The notes below the pieces were generated by a model. It was not told where the DNA came from. It did not search any database and saw only the letters and a program-made list of their open reading frames with translations. Position numbers and translations under genes: made by a program. This document shows, piece by piece, positions 9,426-18,590 of a DNA stretch of 64,000 nucleotides (positions are counted from its first letter, which is position 1; every line of letters starts with the position of its first letter). The stretch comes from Symsagittifera roscoffensis (taxonomy: Eukaryota; Xenacoelomorpha; Acoela; Convolutidae). The DNA lies in the NCBI RefSeq assembly GCF_963678635.1, contig NC_087066.1, positions 23,861,609 through 23,925,608 on the forward strand. The letters run 5' to 3'.

Positions 9426-10648
9426 ATCTCTCCTGCCTCGCTGAGAGTCTCATCCATGCTCTCCTCCCCCGATTCTGCTTCTCTTCTCTCAAGAATCCTT
9501 CTGAATCGATCCTCTACGGGACCACTCTTTTTATCCCCAGGGGTATCCACTGATAGGGGTGCTGGCGTAGCTGGACCCGTTTCCTTGTACTCTGTCAGGG
9601 CCACGTGCAATGGGCCTGCTGCATCCAGCTTTTTTCCTTCCTGATTCCTTTCCACCTGCTCTAGTCCGTAAGGTGCCCGGTATCTCCTTGTGGCAAACAG
9701 CACCTCGTCTGCTTTCAGTGCGATATGCCCTTCATTCACTATCATCCTGCCATCGTCCCACACCGGCAACTGGTTCTCTAGACCTGCCCGCTCAAGTGTT
9801 CTCAAGGCATCTCGCACCTCGAATTTCGGGGGCATCGACCCTCTCATTTTCTTGGCTTGAGTTGTCCATGAATTTATTTTCGCATCGCTGGTGTGAAAAT
9901 AAATCGCTGCAGTGTAGCCGATGAAGAGAGGATCCCAGCCGTCGATGAACTCCTTCTGCTGTTCTTCGGTTGCTGCTCTTGCGAAAAGGGATGGGACCAC
10001 CAGGGAGCTGTTCATCCCCAGGGTCATTCTCCTCACTGTCGGGAATTCGGGAATGCTTGCTGGCAGGACTTCCTTCTCCAATATTGCTTCTAACTCCCTC
10101 TTCACCAGCTCGAAGCTCTTCGTCCATGCGGGAACTCTCAAGATCTCTTGCCCACTTGCTGTCAGGGGGTTTAGGTTCCAGAACTTGGGATAAGTCTCGA
10201 TGGGGCCTTCGCGCTTGCCTCCCATCCTGCACTGCAGTTGTCCTCGAAAATTGTATCCCACCAACTCCGGATCCTTCACCTTTCCGATGATACCGTGTTG
10301 CTCATCTGCGCCCTTAGCACCTCCTGTTGACACCAAATAAGTGTCGTTCCATCTAGTATGCTTATGAGGCTCACGTGGGTCACTGAGTGTCAATAAGCTT
10401 CCACCAGAGGATCTGGAAACGCGAACGTGACTGCCGGTCCATAGATACAGGTTACGACTTCCTTTAGCCCCCGGATCATCCCCATGGGGTCCGATCTCAT
10501 GGCCAGGCATAGATCCGTCAATAGAGGCATGCCCCCATTCACTTTTCTCCACTCTTCTCTTGTCTTCGGGCTCTTTTCTTCTCCAGTCAGGTGCCGGTTC
10601 TGCATCAGTAGGTACTGTACCAGCAGCGTCTTTAGCCCGGCAGCACAC
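9413..10648 (-). pseudogene. 411-aa 3'-module protein of element A (unknown)
   Basis: About the first 100 residues are probably out-of-frame sequence overlapping the 600-aa gene. Real similarity to B (28680-29450, 33300-34055, 37800-38422) and D (59430-60233) begins near YPKFWNLNPL and runs through IPEFPTVRRMTLG, FIGYTAAIYF, LKADEVLFATRRYRAPYGLEQVE. In B the same positions read FPKLWSL, IPEFPLIRRMLLGADS, FVGRNAAVVQYTQF and TRTMLAPFGYEEAKK. No known domain is recognised. The gene most likely continues the 600-aa protein, from which a frameshift near 10390 separates it. Confidence 0.6.
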
Positions 10649-12192
10649 TTATACGAGTAGGTGTCAATGCTCGAGTGTGCTCTCCCCATCGACAGAGGCT
10701 CTCCGTATTTCATCAGTCGGTGAAATGACTCCAGTTCCCCGTGGGTTAGAAGCACCAATGTCAAGTACCCGTCTATCCGGAGGGTGTCCACGCCCCGACT
10801 GAACATGTATGCTGGTCCCATATTAAACAGGTACCTTGGGTAAACCAAGTACAGTGCCAGCAACAGACTGATGGGCATATTCAACACTTCCTGTATGAAG
10901 GCTTTAAAGATGGTACCTTTCGCGCTATACACTCCGGCCAGGAACTCCTTTCCCCAACAAGGACTCAAGAACTCAAGAATTTCGTGATCCCTCCTCGTCC
11001 TCAGCTCACCCCTTGCGTGCTCCCTCCAGAATCCTCCAATCGTGACTTCGTTGGCTGCCGTGACGAACCTGCCAACCGTCATTTCCTTCTTTTCAGCCAA
11101 TCCCAGCTGCTCCACAAGAAAATCCCAGATCTGCTTCACCAGAAGCGGAGCATCTTCTCTTGTCTTCTCCGTGGCGTTTTCCAGCCTTGGTGTCAGGAAG
11201 GGCCACCTGCCTCCCTCTTGTGTCAGTCGATACACCATCGACTCCAGCTGCTTCTCTGATGCGGCCACGTTCTTCCTCTCGTTGCTCGGCCCTCTAGATT
11301 TACTGGTGGAGCTTGTGATGGTCACCTCCATGTTTCGAAACCACAGACTGGCCGTCAGGTGAGCCACCACTGGATGATCGTCCCCTATAATCGGACTGAG
11401 CTTGAGTTGCCTAGCAAAGTTAGATATCTCCAGCAAGAGGACCTCGTCCAACACGATGAGGATGTCTGCCAACTCGTGAAAGCCCCTCAACGCGTGGGAC
11501 ACATCCGCCCACGCCGCCGCAAGCTCTGACCTACGAAGTCTCAAGTTTGTAGGTTCCAGTTCCCGATTGGGAGCTGCCATCAAAATACGCCATCCATTCC
11601 CTTCTGCTATCAAGATCAAGATTGCATACATAAATTGTAGAGCGGGAGGCATGCTCGCGTAGCCGGGGGACGTCGTGAACGCCACTTTCGTCTTGGAGCC
11701 AAATCGTGAGGCAACGTTCTCTTGTACTTCATTCATGGCTGCAAATAATGTCTGGATGGCTTCCCAGATCTTCTTTGGCGTAGGTTCATCACCCTTGAGC
11801 TGCTCAAGAAACCCCGTCGCATGCAAGTGATCGTTCATCCCTGCAAACAGCAGCAGCTCAGGCTCGCAAGGTATCTCCGACTTTATTGCCACCAACAGGG
11901 TTAACATCTGGTTCAGCTCCGCTCCCGGCAATGAGTATATCAGAGTTTCCGGCCAAAACAATTTGGGAGACGTTCCCTCAAAGTCCGATCCCGCTACGAT
12001 GACCACCCTCGCTGCGGCTGGGTCCGCCCTGTCATAAACAGCTAAGGTTTTGGCCAGCTGCGCATTCCCGCAGGGTTTCCCATATCTGGGATCGTTGGCC
12101 AGTTTCGTGCCTTCATACGCGGCGTCTGGTAATTCCATCTCCCTCGGATCCATCAGCTTGTCCACCACCCTCAACTGTGCTGGAGTGGCCAC
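10390..12192 (-). pseudogene. 600-aa 3'-module protein of element A; SGNH-like N-terminal region
   Basis: Large unknown protein, conserved in B and D. Residues about 65-140 resemble the core of an SGNH hydrolase: VVIVAGSDF at the end of a predicted strand and LLFAGMNDHLHATGFL, where GxND is the block III signature; the block I order is GSD in place of GDS, so catalysis is doubtful. Then TSPGYASMPPALQFMYA, LMAAPNRELEP, and LAAAWADVSHALRGF. The C-terminal half is alpha-rich, with GGMPLLTDLCLAMRSDPM and IYGPAVTFAFPD shared with B and D. The ATG at 12192 overlaps the upstream stop (12171) by 22 bp, but D reads through this boundary in one frame. The frame closes early at 10390 compared with B. 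Confidence 0.65.
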
Positions 12193-13007
12193 CCTAATCC
12201 TGCAATGCTAGTTCGGTGTTTGGGAGGCTCCACTACGAATCCCGGACTCCCTAATGACTTGAGAGGTCTATAGTTAATGGGTCCCATCACCGATTTCGTG
12301 GGAATCCCAGTCAGATCCGCCGTCTCTGCAATTTTTGCTCTCGAGAAGTGTGTCTCGTGAGCCTTCAGCCAGTCCACACACTGGAGTCTGCCCAAGTCTT
12401 CGTGCGACATCTGCTCAAGACCCAAAGCTTTCGCTAACTCTAGCCTGCACTCGAGGTCCTCCAGGTCCAGCTCCTTGACCTTCTCCTCATATTTCAACCT
12501 GTTGGTCTCCACTGGTTTCTCCGGCTTCTTCTTCTCCGCCACCACCACCGAGGATATTATCGATCCCTGGGGCGTTGATGACGTTGCCTCATCAGCCCTC
12601 ATGGGCGCAGCGCCCGGCAACTTGGTTCGGCTATCCCTCGAACTGTCTCTAGAATCAGCCATCGCCCCCAAGCGGCTGGACCAAGCTCTCGAGTTGAAGA
12701 AAGGTGGATTTGGGGGTGGTCCGAACGTGACCTGTGCCGTCTCTAGTAACTCTGTCTCCAACGCGTTTATGTGCCTTTGGAAGACGTCATTCAACCACTC
12801 CACCCCTTTGGGCCTATCAAAATGAATCCCATCCGTAGATGCGTCGTCAGGGAAAGCAGATAGCTCCATTTGCTCGGCCACGTCCAACAGCCCAACGGGG
12901 AGGACGCTTCTTTTGTGTATCAGCCTGATTATTTCATTCAAGTTCCGCACTTTGTTTTCATCTCCATTGCATGTTGATCCGCTTTCATGTTGTAAGGGAC
13001 GGTGCAC
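12171..13007 (-). pseudogene. SGNH hydrolase C-terminal part plus linker, element A
   Basis: Residues 59-62 are DGIH (12822-12833), the block V Asp-x-x-His of SGNH/GDSL hydrolases, followed by FDRPKGVEWLNDVFQRHI as in B and D. The first 20 or so residues before this are shifted out of frame relative to the upstream SGNH segment, so the enzyme is split by a frameshift near 12960-13000. After residue 100 comes a Ser/Arg-rich linker, then a helical Glu/Leu-rich segment and the conserved MGPINYRPL (MGPVNARPL in B). Confidence 0.7.
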
Positions 13008-13378
13008 ACCGTAAGAATGGCCGGATCCATTTGAATTCGCAATTCCTCGAGAATGCAGCTCATCTTGTCGTGCAGCCTCATCACCTTCCTTGCTTCCCCC
13101 CTAGACACGTCATTCGTCCCGATCATCAGTGTCACCGTATATACTCTTGCCATACCTAGCATCTCAAGTGTCGCTAACATCTGCGGCGTCGCGGCTCCAG
13201 CGAAGCTCAAGATTCCCGTTTGCCAATGGGACTGGATCCGGGTCAATACCCGCAGCAAGCTGTCCCCTATGATCAAGTGGACCGCTCCTTTGGGCACACG
13301 TGGCTGCGTGAAATATTCCACCCAAGCCGCGTTATGGAAGCAATCTCTCCTGTCCATCTGCGCCGTGCTCCAGTCCAT
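12938..13378 (-). pseudogene. SGNH/GDSL hydrolase N-terminal part, element A
   Basis: Contains the catalytic Ser block as HLIIGDSLLRV (GDSL at 13256-13267, residue 38), a glycine block FAGAATPQM, and block III GTNDVSRG (13106-13120, residue 87). Together with DGIH in the next frame, all four SGNH blocks are present, which predicts an ester hydrolase fold. Substrate unknown. SGNH/GDSL domains are known passengers of other retroelements (the ORF1 esterase domain of CR1-type LINEs). Homologues sit at the same place in B (40820-41827) and D (62242-62805). The frame is lost just before the end of the domain. Confidence 0.8.
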
Positions 13379-13379
13379 C

Positions 13380-13895
13380 CTAATTGTGCCTGTGGTATCT
13401 ACCTTCCGTATTCTTTTTGTAACTCCAGATTACCACACTCCTGACAGGTTGTTCCCCCCACGTCGATGGCAGGTCCACTCTTGCTGGACTCTTGCGATTC
13501 CTTAGTTGTAGCCGCTCGTGCAATTCTTTCAGTTGTGACGAGCTACCACTCACCTGACTACTACCCGGGGTCGAACTTGGCGTATATCCAGGCAGCGCGA
13601 GGTCCATCAAGGGGGGTATTGCTTGTTTCTCTAGACCACGCAGGGAGGACGCTGATTCAGACGGTATCCACACCTCCAGCCCTTCGTTCATATGTTCTTG
13701 AGCAGCACGATCCAGGTTGAATCGTCCCTTCGACCTAGGAGCCTCATCCACCTCCATGCGTGACTCTGGCCTTGAGCCGGTCACCACCCGCTCTTTGGGC
13801 CTAGCCCCCTTCTGCATGTCGAGCTCGCGCTGTCGTTGTTGGATCCTTTCAAGCTCTGACTTCAGCTGCTCGCAATTGGCGGCATTCTCCCGCAC
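13380..13895 (-). pseudogene. Coiled-coil/linker segment before the SGNH domain, element A
   Basis: Continues the 194-aa upstream frame in phase: a TAG at 13905-13907 is the only break. It starts with heptad-like Glu/Leu/Arg sequence (SELERIQQRQRELD), followed by a low-complexity Ser/Pro/Gly linker. It ends with a stop at 13380, and the SGNH start follows in another frame 2 bp later. In D the equivalent segment and the SGNH linker are read through without a stop at that point. Confidence 0.55.
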
Positions 13896-13904
13896 CCTTT
13901 CTGC

Positions 13905-14489
13905 CTATAGCTGTTCAGCTCTCATCATGTCCAGTTCCCTCCGCGCTTGATCCCTCTCAACTTTTGCCTGGTCTCTCTCGAGCACCGCTTGATCCCGGTC
14001 GAGGTTCGCCTTGTTTCTCTCCTGCTGAGTCCTCTCAAGCTCTCTCTTCATGATGCTGACGTCCGGATATGCTTCCCCCGTCTGCTGTGCTCGAGACATC
14101 AATGGTGTCTTGCTCGTGCTCTGGCCCGTGGATCTGGCTGATGGTCTGGCCGGTAGTGGGAATTCCCCTGCTCTATACTCAGTGTTATTACTCAAGCCAG
14201 GGTTTCTTGCCAAATCGAACCCCCTTATTGCTCCATCCACGTTCCAAGACAGCCACCTGGTTTGCTCTTGATTAGATATCCCATCGGTGGTGTAGCCCAC
14301 CATCAAAACTGCTTCTGTCGCAGACTCCCGACACTCGCCTTCATCCTCCAACTGGAGGATGGCGTTCAACATCACTGCCATTCTCTCATCCACTTGAGTA
14401 TAATCGAGGTCCCTCAGTTGTCTATATAATTCGTCAAGTGTGGGTTTTTTCAAAGCCGTTGGCATGGACTTCCAGAATCGATCTGCCAT
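13905..14489 (-). pseudogene. First 3'-module segment of element A (helical domain and coiled coil)
   Basis: 194 codons from an ATG at 14489. N-terminal helical domain (TLDELYRQLRDLDY, then VMLNAILQLEDEGECRESATEAVLMVGY), a middle shared with B and D (NPGLSNNTEYRAGEFPLP against EPGLGSSRTYQPGEMPLP), and a C-terminal coiled coil built on a repeated ERDQA-type unit, ending at an in-frame TAG. The start is supported because B and D start at the same place. It opens the 3' module, 22 bp downstream of a set of 20-bp direct repeats. Confidence 0.65.
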
Positions 14490-14952
14490 TTCCGTAAATT
14501 CCCAAATGATCTTGAGTATTGAGTATTACCTGAGCAACTTGAGTATTACCTGAGCAACTTGAGTATTACCTGAGCAACTTGAGTATTACTTCTTGAGGTG
14601 TCGTTCAACTTGTGTTCTCTTTCTTCAATTGAATACAGTTGAGTAGTCAATTTGACTTTACCAAATCAATCTGAAAATAACACTCCATTTTTAGACTAGC
14701 AGGTGGTGTTCCTAACCTAAAAACCCCCTTTACTATTATAGTTAAAACCCTTTCCTGTCCGTCCTATTTAAAATAGTTCAATTGGAAATTTTCTAAAAAC
14801 ATGCAGATTCATTTTATGTTTTAGCACCATCAATCATTTAAAATGTTAATTGTCATGCCAATCACCTCTAAAATTCTCTACCTGTTTTGTACCCCCACAC
14901 CTAACTCGAGATTCTTCCCTCATGCCCAACTCAAGACCCCCGCGTACCCGAC
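14490..14952 (-). other. Spacer between Pol-macro and the 3' module, element A
   Basis: 463 bp without a convincing ORF. It holds the 20-bp direct repeats next to the downstream ATG and an AT-richer core. This is the place where a retrovirus would have a splice acceptor or an internal start for env. I see no clear acceptor tract on the sense strand. Confidence 0.5.
14512..14589 (-). repeat. Tandem 20-bp repeat upstream of the 3' module, element A
   Basis: Three perfect copies of GAGTATTACCTGAGCAACTT (+ strand, 14521-14580) with partial copies at both edges. It lies 22 bp upstream of the ATG at 14489. B and D do not show it. It may be recent slippage or a regulatory array. Confidence 0.85.
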
Positions 14953-16233
14953 TCAGGCGATGCTCAAGTAGTATTTCTTGTGAAAATGCACCATTATCTC
15001 AGTTTCTGCGAAGACCACGTGTAGGATAGCGTACAATTCCCTTGGGCTCAATTTCCCCCTGTTTGGGTCATACACCGGCATTGAGACCTCCGTTATCCCT
15101 CTTTCAATCATGAAGTCTCGTAGTCTCGTTAGTGCTAACATCACGTGTTCAGGATCGATCGTGTTTCTGTCATTGACCCTCGTCACTAGGAAGCACAGAT
15201 ATTTGCCCGGGACTTGTGCTACTGATGGTGGAAGCGCTGCCATTCCTCCCAGTCCCGGTCTCTGTCTAAACAGAAACTCCACGTTCTGGTATTCTCTCTT
15301 GAAATCTGCTTCCAGTCTTGATTTGAAACTCATGTCCGCCGTGATACAGATTGCGCTAGTCCTGTCTGACAGAATGAAGTCACTATCCGTTATCAGGATA
15401 TTCTCTGAGAATTCGTTTGGTATTTCAAACTTCGTTTTGAAATTCCGTCCTATGGTAGGCTCGGCCTCCTCCCCTTCCAGCTCCAGTCCGCACTTTTCTC
15501 TCACTTCTCTGAGTTTCTTTATCATCAAATTTTTGGTGTGGGTAAGTCCTACCCCCACTCCCCGGACAAAAATATTTATCGACGTCCCCGTCGATGATGC
15601 TGGGTCTGAAATATCTGGCGGAATGTCGAGCGGGCTGTCTGTTGCCGTCCAGCCGAAAAGAGGATCCTCCGTTTTCATGTACTTCCCCGCTGATATGTCA
15701 ACTTGCTGTATGCTCTGTCCTTCCTCGCTTTCGTTCTTGACATCGCGCATCCATTCTAATATCCTCAGGTTCGTATTTTCCCTCCTATCTATCTCGCTCT
15801 GTTCTAAATCCGTCTCCCGCTCCGGCGTCGAGTAGTCTTCCTGTGGATAGTGTTCATTATCATTGATGATCTGCCATTCACCATCTGCCGCCAGCTCGCC
15901 CACACTTGTTAACTCTCTGCTTAGGTCATCGGGCTTTATCTTGTCGATCAGGAAATCGTCTCCGTACCTGTTGTACCTCATGCCTGTGCGTTTGCGATTG
16001 CCACTCCTTGTCCCCGCTGCTATTGACAAGTCTGGTTCTGTCCACTTCGGCACCTCGCCTTGATCCGGATCATTCCAATCTTCCTCCACAAAAGATTCCG
16101 CTTCAGAGTCCGCGTCTATTTTTTCGTTGTCATCCAAACTCAAGTTTTCATTGCCATCTTTTTTTTTATCTCTGGTGCCTTTCTCGTTCACTTCACATGC
16201 TGGTTCTACCAGTAGGTACTCTAGTCCCTCCAT
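14953..16233 (-). CDS. Macro-domain C-terminal extension of Pol, element A
   Basis: 426 codons. Residues 1-260 are acidic and disordered-looking, with a Gly-rich VRGVGVGLTH segment. Residues about 265-426 look like a macro domain of the TARG1/OARD1 type: ILITDSDFILSDRTSAICITADM corresponds in pattern to the first strand and ADP-ribose loop, then DFKREYQNVEFL, GKYLCFLVTRV, LTRLRDFMIERGITEVSMP, and AILHVVFAETEIMVHF. The usual GCGLD loop after SMP is replaced by VYDPNRGKLS, so hydrolysis is uncertain. It follows the integrase stop (a TGA at 16246-16248) in the same frame with only four codons between TGA and ATG; B and D have a Cys codon there, so the domain is ancestrally the C-terminus of Pol. 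Confidence 0.65.
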   Translation of the reverse strand: MEGLEYLLVEPACEVNEKGTRDKKKDGNENLSLDDNEKIDADSEAESFVEEDWNDPDQGEVPKWTEPDLSIAAGTRSGNRKRTGMRYNRYGDDFLIDKIKPDDLSRELTSVGELAADGEWQIINDNEHYPQEDYSTPERETDLEQSEIDRRENTNLRILEWMRDVKNESEEGQSIQQVDISAGKYMKTEDPLFGWTATDSPLDIPPDISDPASSTGTSINIFVRGVGVGLTHTKNLMIKKLREVREKCGLELEGEEAEPTIGRNFKTKFEIPNEFSENILITDSDFILSDRTSAICITADMSFKSRLEADFKREYQNVEFLFRQRPGLGGMAALPPSVAQVPGKYLCFLVTRVNDRNTIDPEHVMLALTRLRDFMIERGITEVSMPVYDPNRGKLSPRELYAILHVVFAETEIMVHFHKKYYLSIA

Positions 16234-16245
16234 GTCTTTTGGTAC

Positions 16246-18087
16246 TCACCAGTCCTCTGGGGATGGGATATGAGGCGTCAGGTTCTCATAATGTGCTGCT
16301 CGCCCAGTACTCAAGCGGTAGAACCGTCCTTGTTGATGTACTTCAGTTATCATGAATGGTCCTCTCCATTTCTTGAGTAGTTTCTTCGTCCCTTTGGGCG
16401 GTATCACATTCTGGAAAACCCACACATACTGGCCCACTTCATATGGCTTCGCCTGTAATATTTTTTCATCATATTTCTTGCGCTGTCTCATTTGTGCCTG
16501 CGCAGTGTTCCTCCTGCACAGCTCGTTAATTTCCTGCTGTCTCCTGATCGCCTCTTTCACGTAAGCTTGAGGCGACGTCCTCTTTCCTTCATACTCCGGG
16601 TAAAAGAACGTCAGGGGCATCGCTCTCTCTTTGCCTGTCAACATCATGAATGGGCTGATTCCCGTCGTTGAGTGTTGAGTACTGTTGTATGCCCCTACGA
16701 CTTGAGCCAGATACTTATCCCAGTCCGTCATGTATCTAGAGCAGTATACCCTCAGCATGATCACCAACGTTCTATTCTGTCTCTCTACCAGTCCGTTGGT
16801 CTGAGGGTGGTAGGTAGTTGAGTGTGCTTGAGCTATGTGTGACCTCTTCATTAATTCCTTAGTCAAGTCCCCCACAAAGGCTTTGCCGTTGTCTGACTGA
16901 AAAGTCATTGGACAACCATACCTTGATATCCAATGGGTTATCAAGTGGTCACAAGTCTCCTCTGCTGAAGCTGTTTGACACGGCACCGCCTCTGCCAGCT
17001 TTGTGAAGTGATCAATTATAACCAGTATCTGGTTATACCCTGAGTCCGTCATACAGATCTTCTGATGGTCTATTTGCACCACTTCATTAAATTCCGAGCT
17101 TTCCACCGACTTGAGTGGGAATTTCATCTTCCTAGGGTCTTTCACTTGCAAACATGCCAGGCATGCATTCACCCACCTCTCACAGGCTTTCCTCAATCCT
17201 GGCCAATCGAACCTGTGAAGTATTCTTTGTTGCACTTTGTCTATCCCCTGGTGCCCCATTTGATCATGTGATCTGAACAGCACCTCTGTCTGATATAATT
17301 GTGGTAGTATGATGAGGTTGTGCTTGTGTAATATCTTGTCTTCTTCTTTTCTCTTGCATGCTACAACCCCATCAGCCATGTGATAGAGTAACTCTTTCCT
17401 CTCTTTGTAGAACTGGCTCAGGATCTTGTAGCTGTCTTCCTTAAGTTCCCCTTTCTCCTTAGACCCCGTTCGGATCCATTTGGAGAGATTGATTGTCATC
17501 TTGTCATTCTTCTGGGCTCTTACCAGGTCCGACAGCCTGTATCTCGCTCTGACATGTTCCTTCAGCGCCATGATCTGCCCATTCATCTCCCCAGGGTTGT
17601 GGACGTCGTCATTCAGCTTCACGCATACTATCCTCCTCACCACCTTCATGTCGTCTTCCGGCACCAGATTTGTTCTCACATTCGAATTGCATGATAGCTC
17701 CCTGAATGGCTTCCTCGAAACTGCAATCCTTTCAAGTTCTTCACCACCTCGTATCTCCTGCATGTCCAAGTTGAAGGTTCCTGAGGACGGATCTGTTTGT
17801 AGTTCCCTGTCGTGGTGTCTAATCTTTTCTTCTGCCAATATCATGCAGAGACTATCTTGATTGTCACTGCTCGCTACCGAATCCACATCCCACATTTCAC
17901 ACTCCCCGGACAAATTTTCTCCTTCAGTGTTTTCTTCTTCTGTGGACGTGGACCGCTCACCGGACTCTTGACCTGGTCCCAGGTATTCAGCTTCTTCCTT
18001 AAATTCCACTCTTTCTCCTGACTCTAGTCTGTTCAAGTAATTCAGCTGGGATCTTTTCAACCAGTGACTGCACCACTTCCTTCCCAT
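16246..18087 (-). CDS. Integrase of element A
   Basis: 613 codons. An acidic tether (residues 1-250) precedes the integrase. Zinc-binding HHCC about residues 254-310 (HDQMGHQG then CERWVNACLAC). Catalytic core with D about 340 (VQIDHQK), D about 399 (FQSDNGKAF) and E about 435 (GLVERQN), with exactly 35 residues between the second D and E. GPY/F-like C-terminal domain WRGPFMITEV about 571. All residues for strand transfer are present. It catalyses insertion of the cDNA into host DNA. Upstream, a frameshift near 18000-18090 separates it from the rest of the polyprotein. The stop is a lone TGA where relatives have Cys. Confidence 0.93.
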   Translation of the reverse strand: MGRKWCSHWLKRSQLNYLNRLESGERVEFKEEAEYLGPGQESGERSTSTEEENTEGENLSGECEMWDVDSVASSDNQDSLCMILAEEKIRHHDRELQTDPSSGTFNLDMQEIRGGEELERIAVSRKPFRELSCNSNVRTNLVPEDDMKVVRRIVCVKLNDDVHNPGEMNGQIMALKEHVRARYRLSDLVRAQKNDKMTINLSKWIRTGSKEKGELKEDSYKILSQFYKERKELLYHMADGVVACKRKEEDKILHKHNLIILPQLYQTEVLFRSHDQMGHQGIDKVQQRILHRFDWPGLRKACERWVNACLACLQVKDPRKMKFPLKSVESSEFNEVVQIDHQKICMTDSGYNQILVIIDHFTKLAEAVPCQTASAEETCDHLITHWISRYGCPMTFQSDNGKAFVGDLTKELMKRSHIAQAHSTTYHPQTNGLVERQNRTLVIMLRVYCSRYMTDWDKYLAQVVGAYNSTQHSTTGISPFMMLTGKERAMPLTFFYPEYEGKRTSPQAYVKEAIRRQQEINELCRRNTAQAQMRQRKKYDEKILQAKPYEVGQYVWVFQNVIPPKGTKKLLKKWRGPFMITEVHQQGRFYRLSTGRAAHYENLTPHIPSPEDW

Positions 18088-18590
18088 CTAGATTAGTCAC
18101 CTGCGAGGTGTTTCTATCACTAGTTGTTCCGTTCTTCCGCAGTATTGTGACCTCAGGTTCCTCTCTACAGTTTTCTTGACTCACGGGTTTATCATCTGCT
18201 AGTCTCTCGAGTAACCCCTTTAAGTCCTTGTCTATTTGTGCTTCCCCCGTTTCTACTTGGTTGAGATCGTAGCCTTTTGCTTTGAGCGTCTCCCTCACGA
18301 TCTTTGACTTAAGCATTATTCCTATAGGCATCCCTCGGTTCTTTCTTAAGATTGTTTTTTTTTGTGGTTTCCTTTGGTAACTCGGGGTGATCTTCTATCG
18401 GTTTGCCTGATTTGTCCAACCATCTCGTGAGAGGAAGACTGTCATACGTTTCCTTGTCCATGAAGGAGAAGCCATCTTTGATTTCAGGTCTATCTGCCTC
18501 CCTCTGTTCTTGTCTCTCGTAGAACTCCGTCTTCTTGCTCAAGCTGTCAGCATTTTGTTGTTTGTCTCGTGTTCTGTGCTCAATTATCAT
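17999..18590 (-). pseudogene. RNase H end and tether of Pol, element A (two frames)
   Basis: Two overlapping open pieces, 18590-18309 and 18331-17999. The first starts with the RNase H C-terminal segment (HRTRDKQQNADSLSKK) and goes into a charged connector with PLTRWLDKSGKP. The second is helical and acidic (LLERLADDKPVS). B carries the same segments at 46822-46950 and 46364-46657. A T-run near 18355-18362 is a likely place for the frame change. A tether between RNase H and integrase is normal in Ty3/gypsy elements; here it is unusually long. Confidence 0.65.

Noticed and set aside
8568-9444. Long + strand ORFs (204-206 codons) opposite the 212-aa gene
   Set aside because: Antisense shadows; only the - strand frames are conserved in B and D.
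5654-14489. Envelope glycoprotein in the 3' module
   Set aside because: No signal peptide, transmembrane anchor or fusion-peptide-like stretch is visible in any 3' segment; the hydrophobic patch near 10850-10900 of A is part of an amphipathic helical region.
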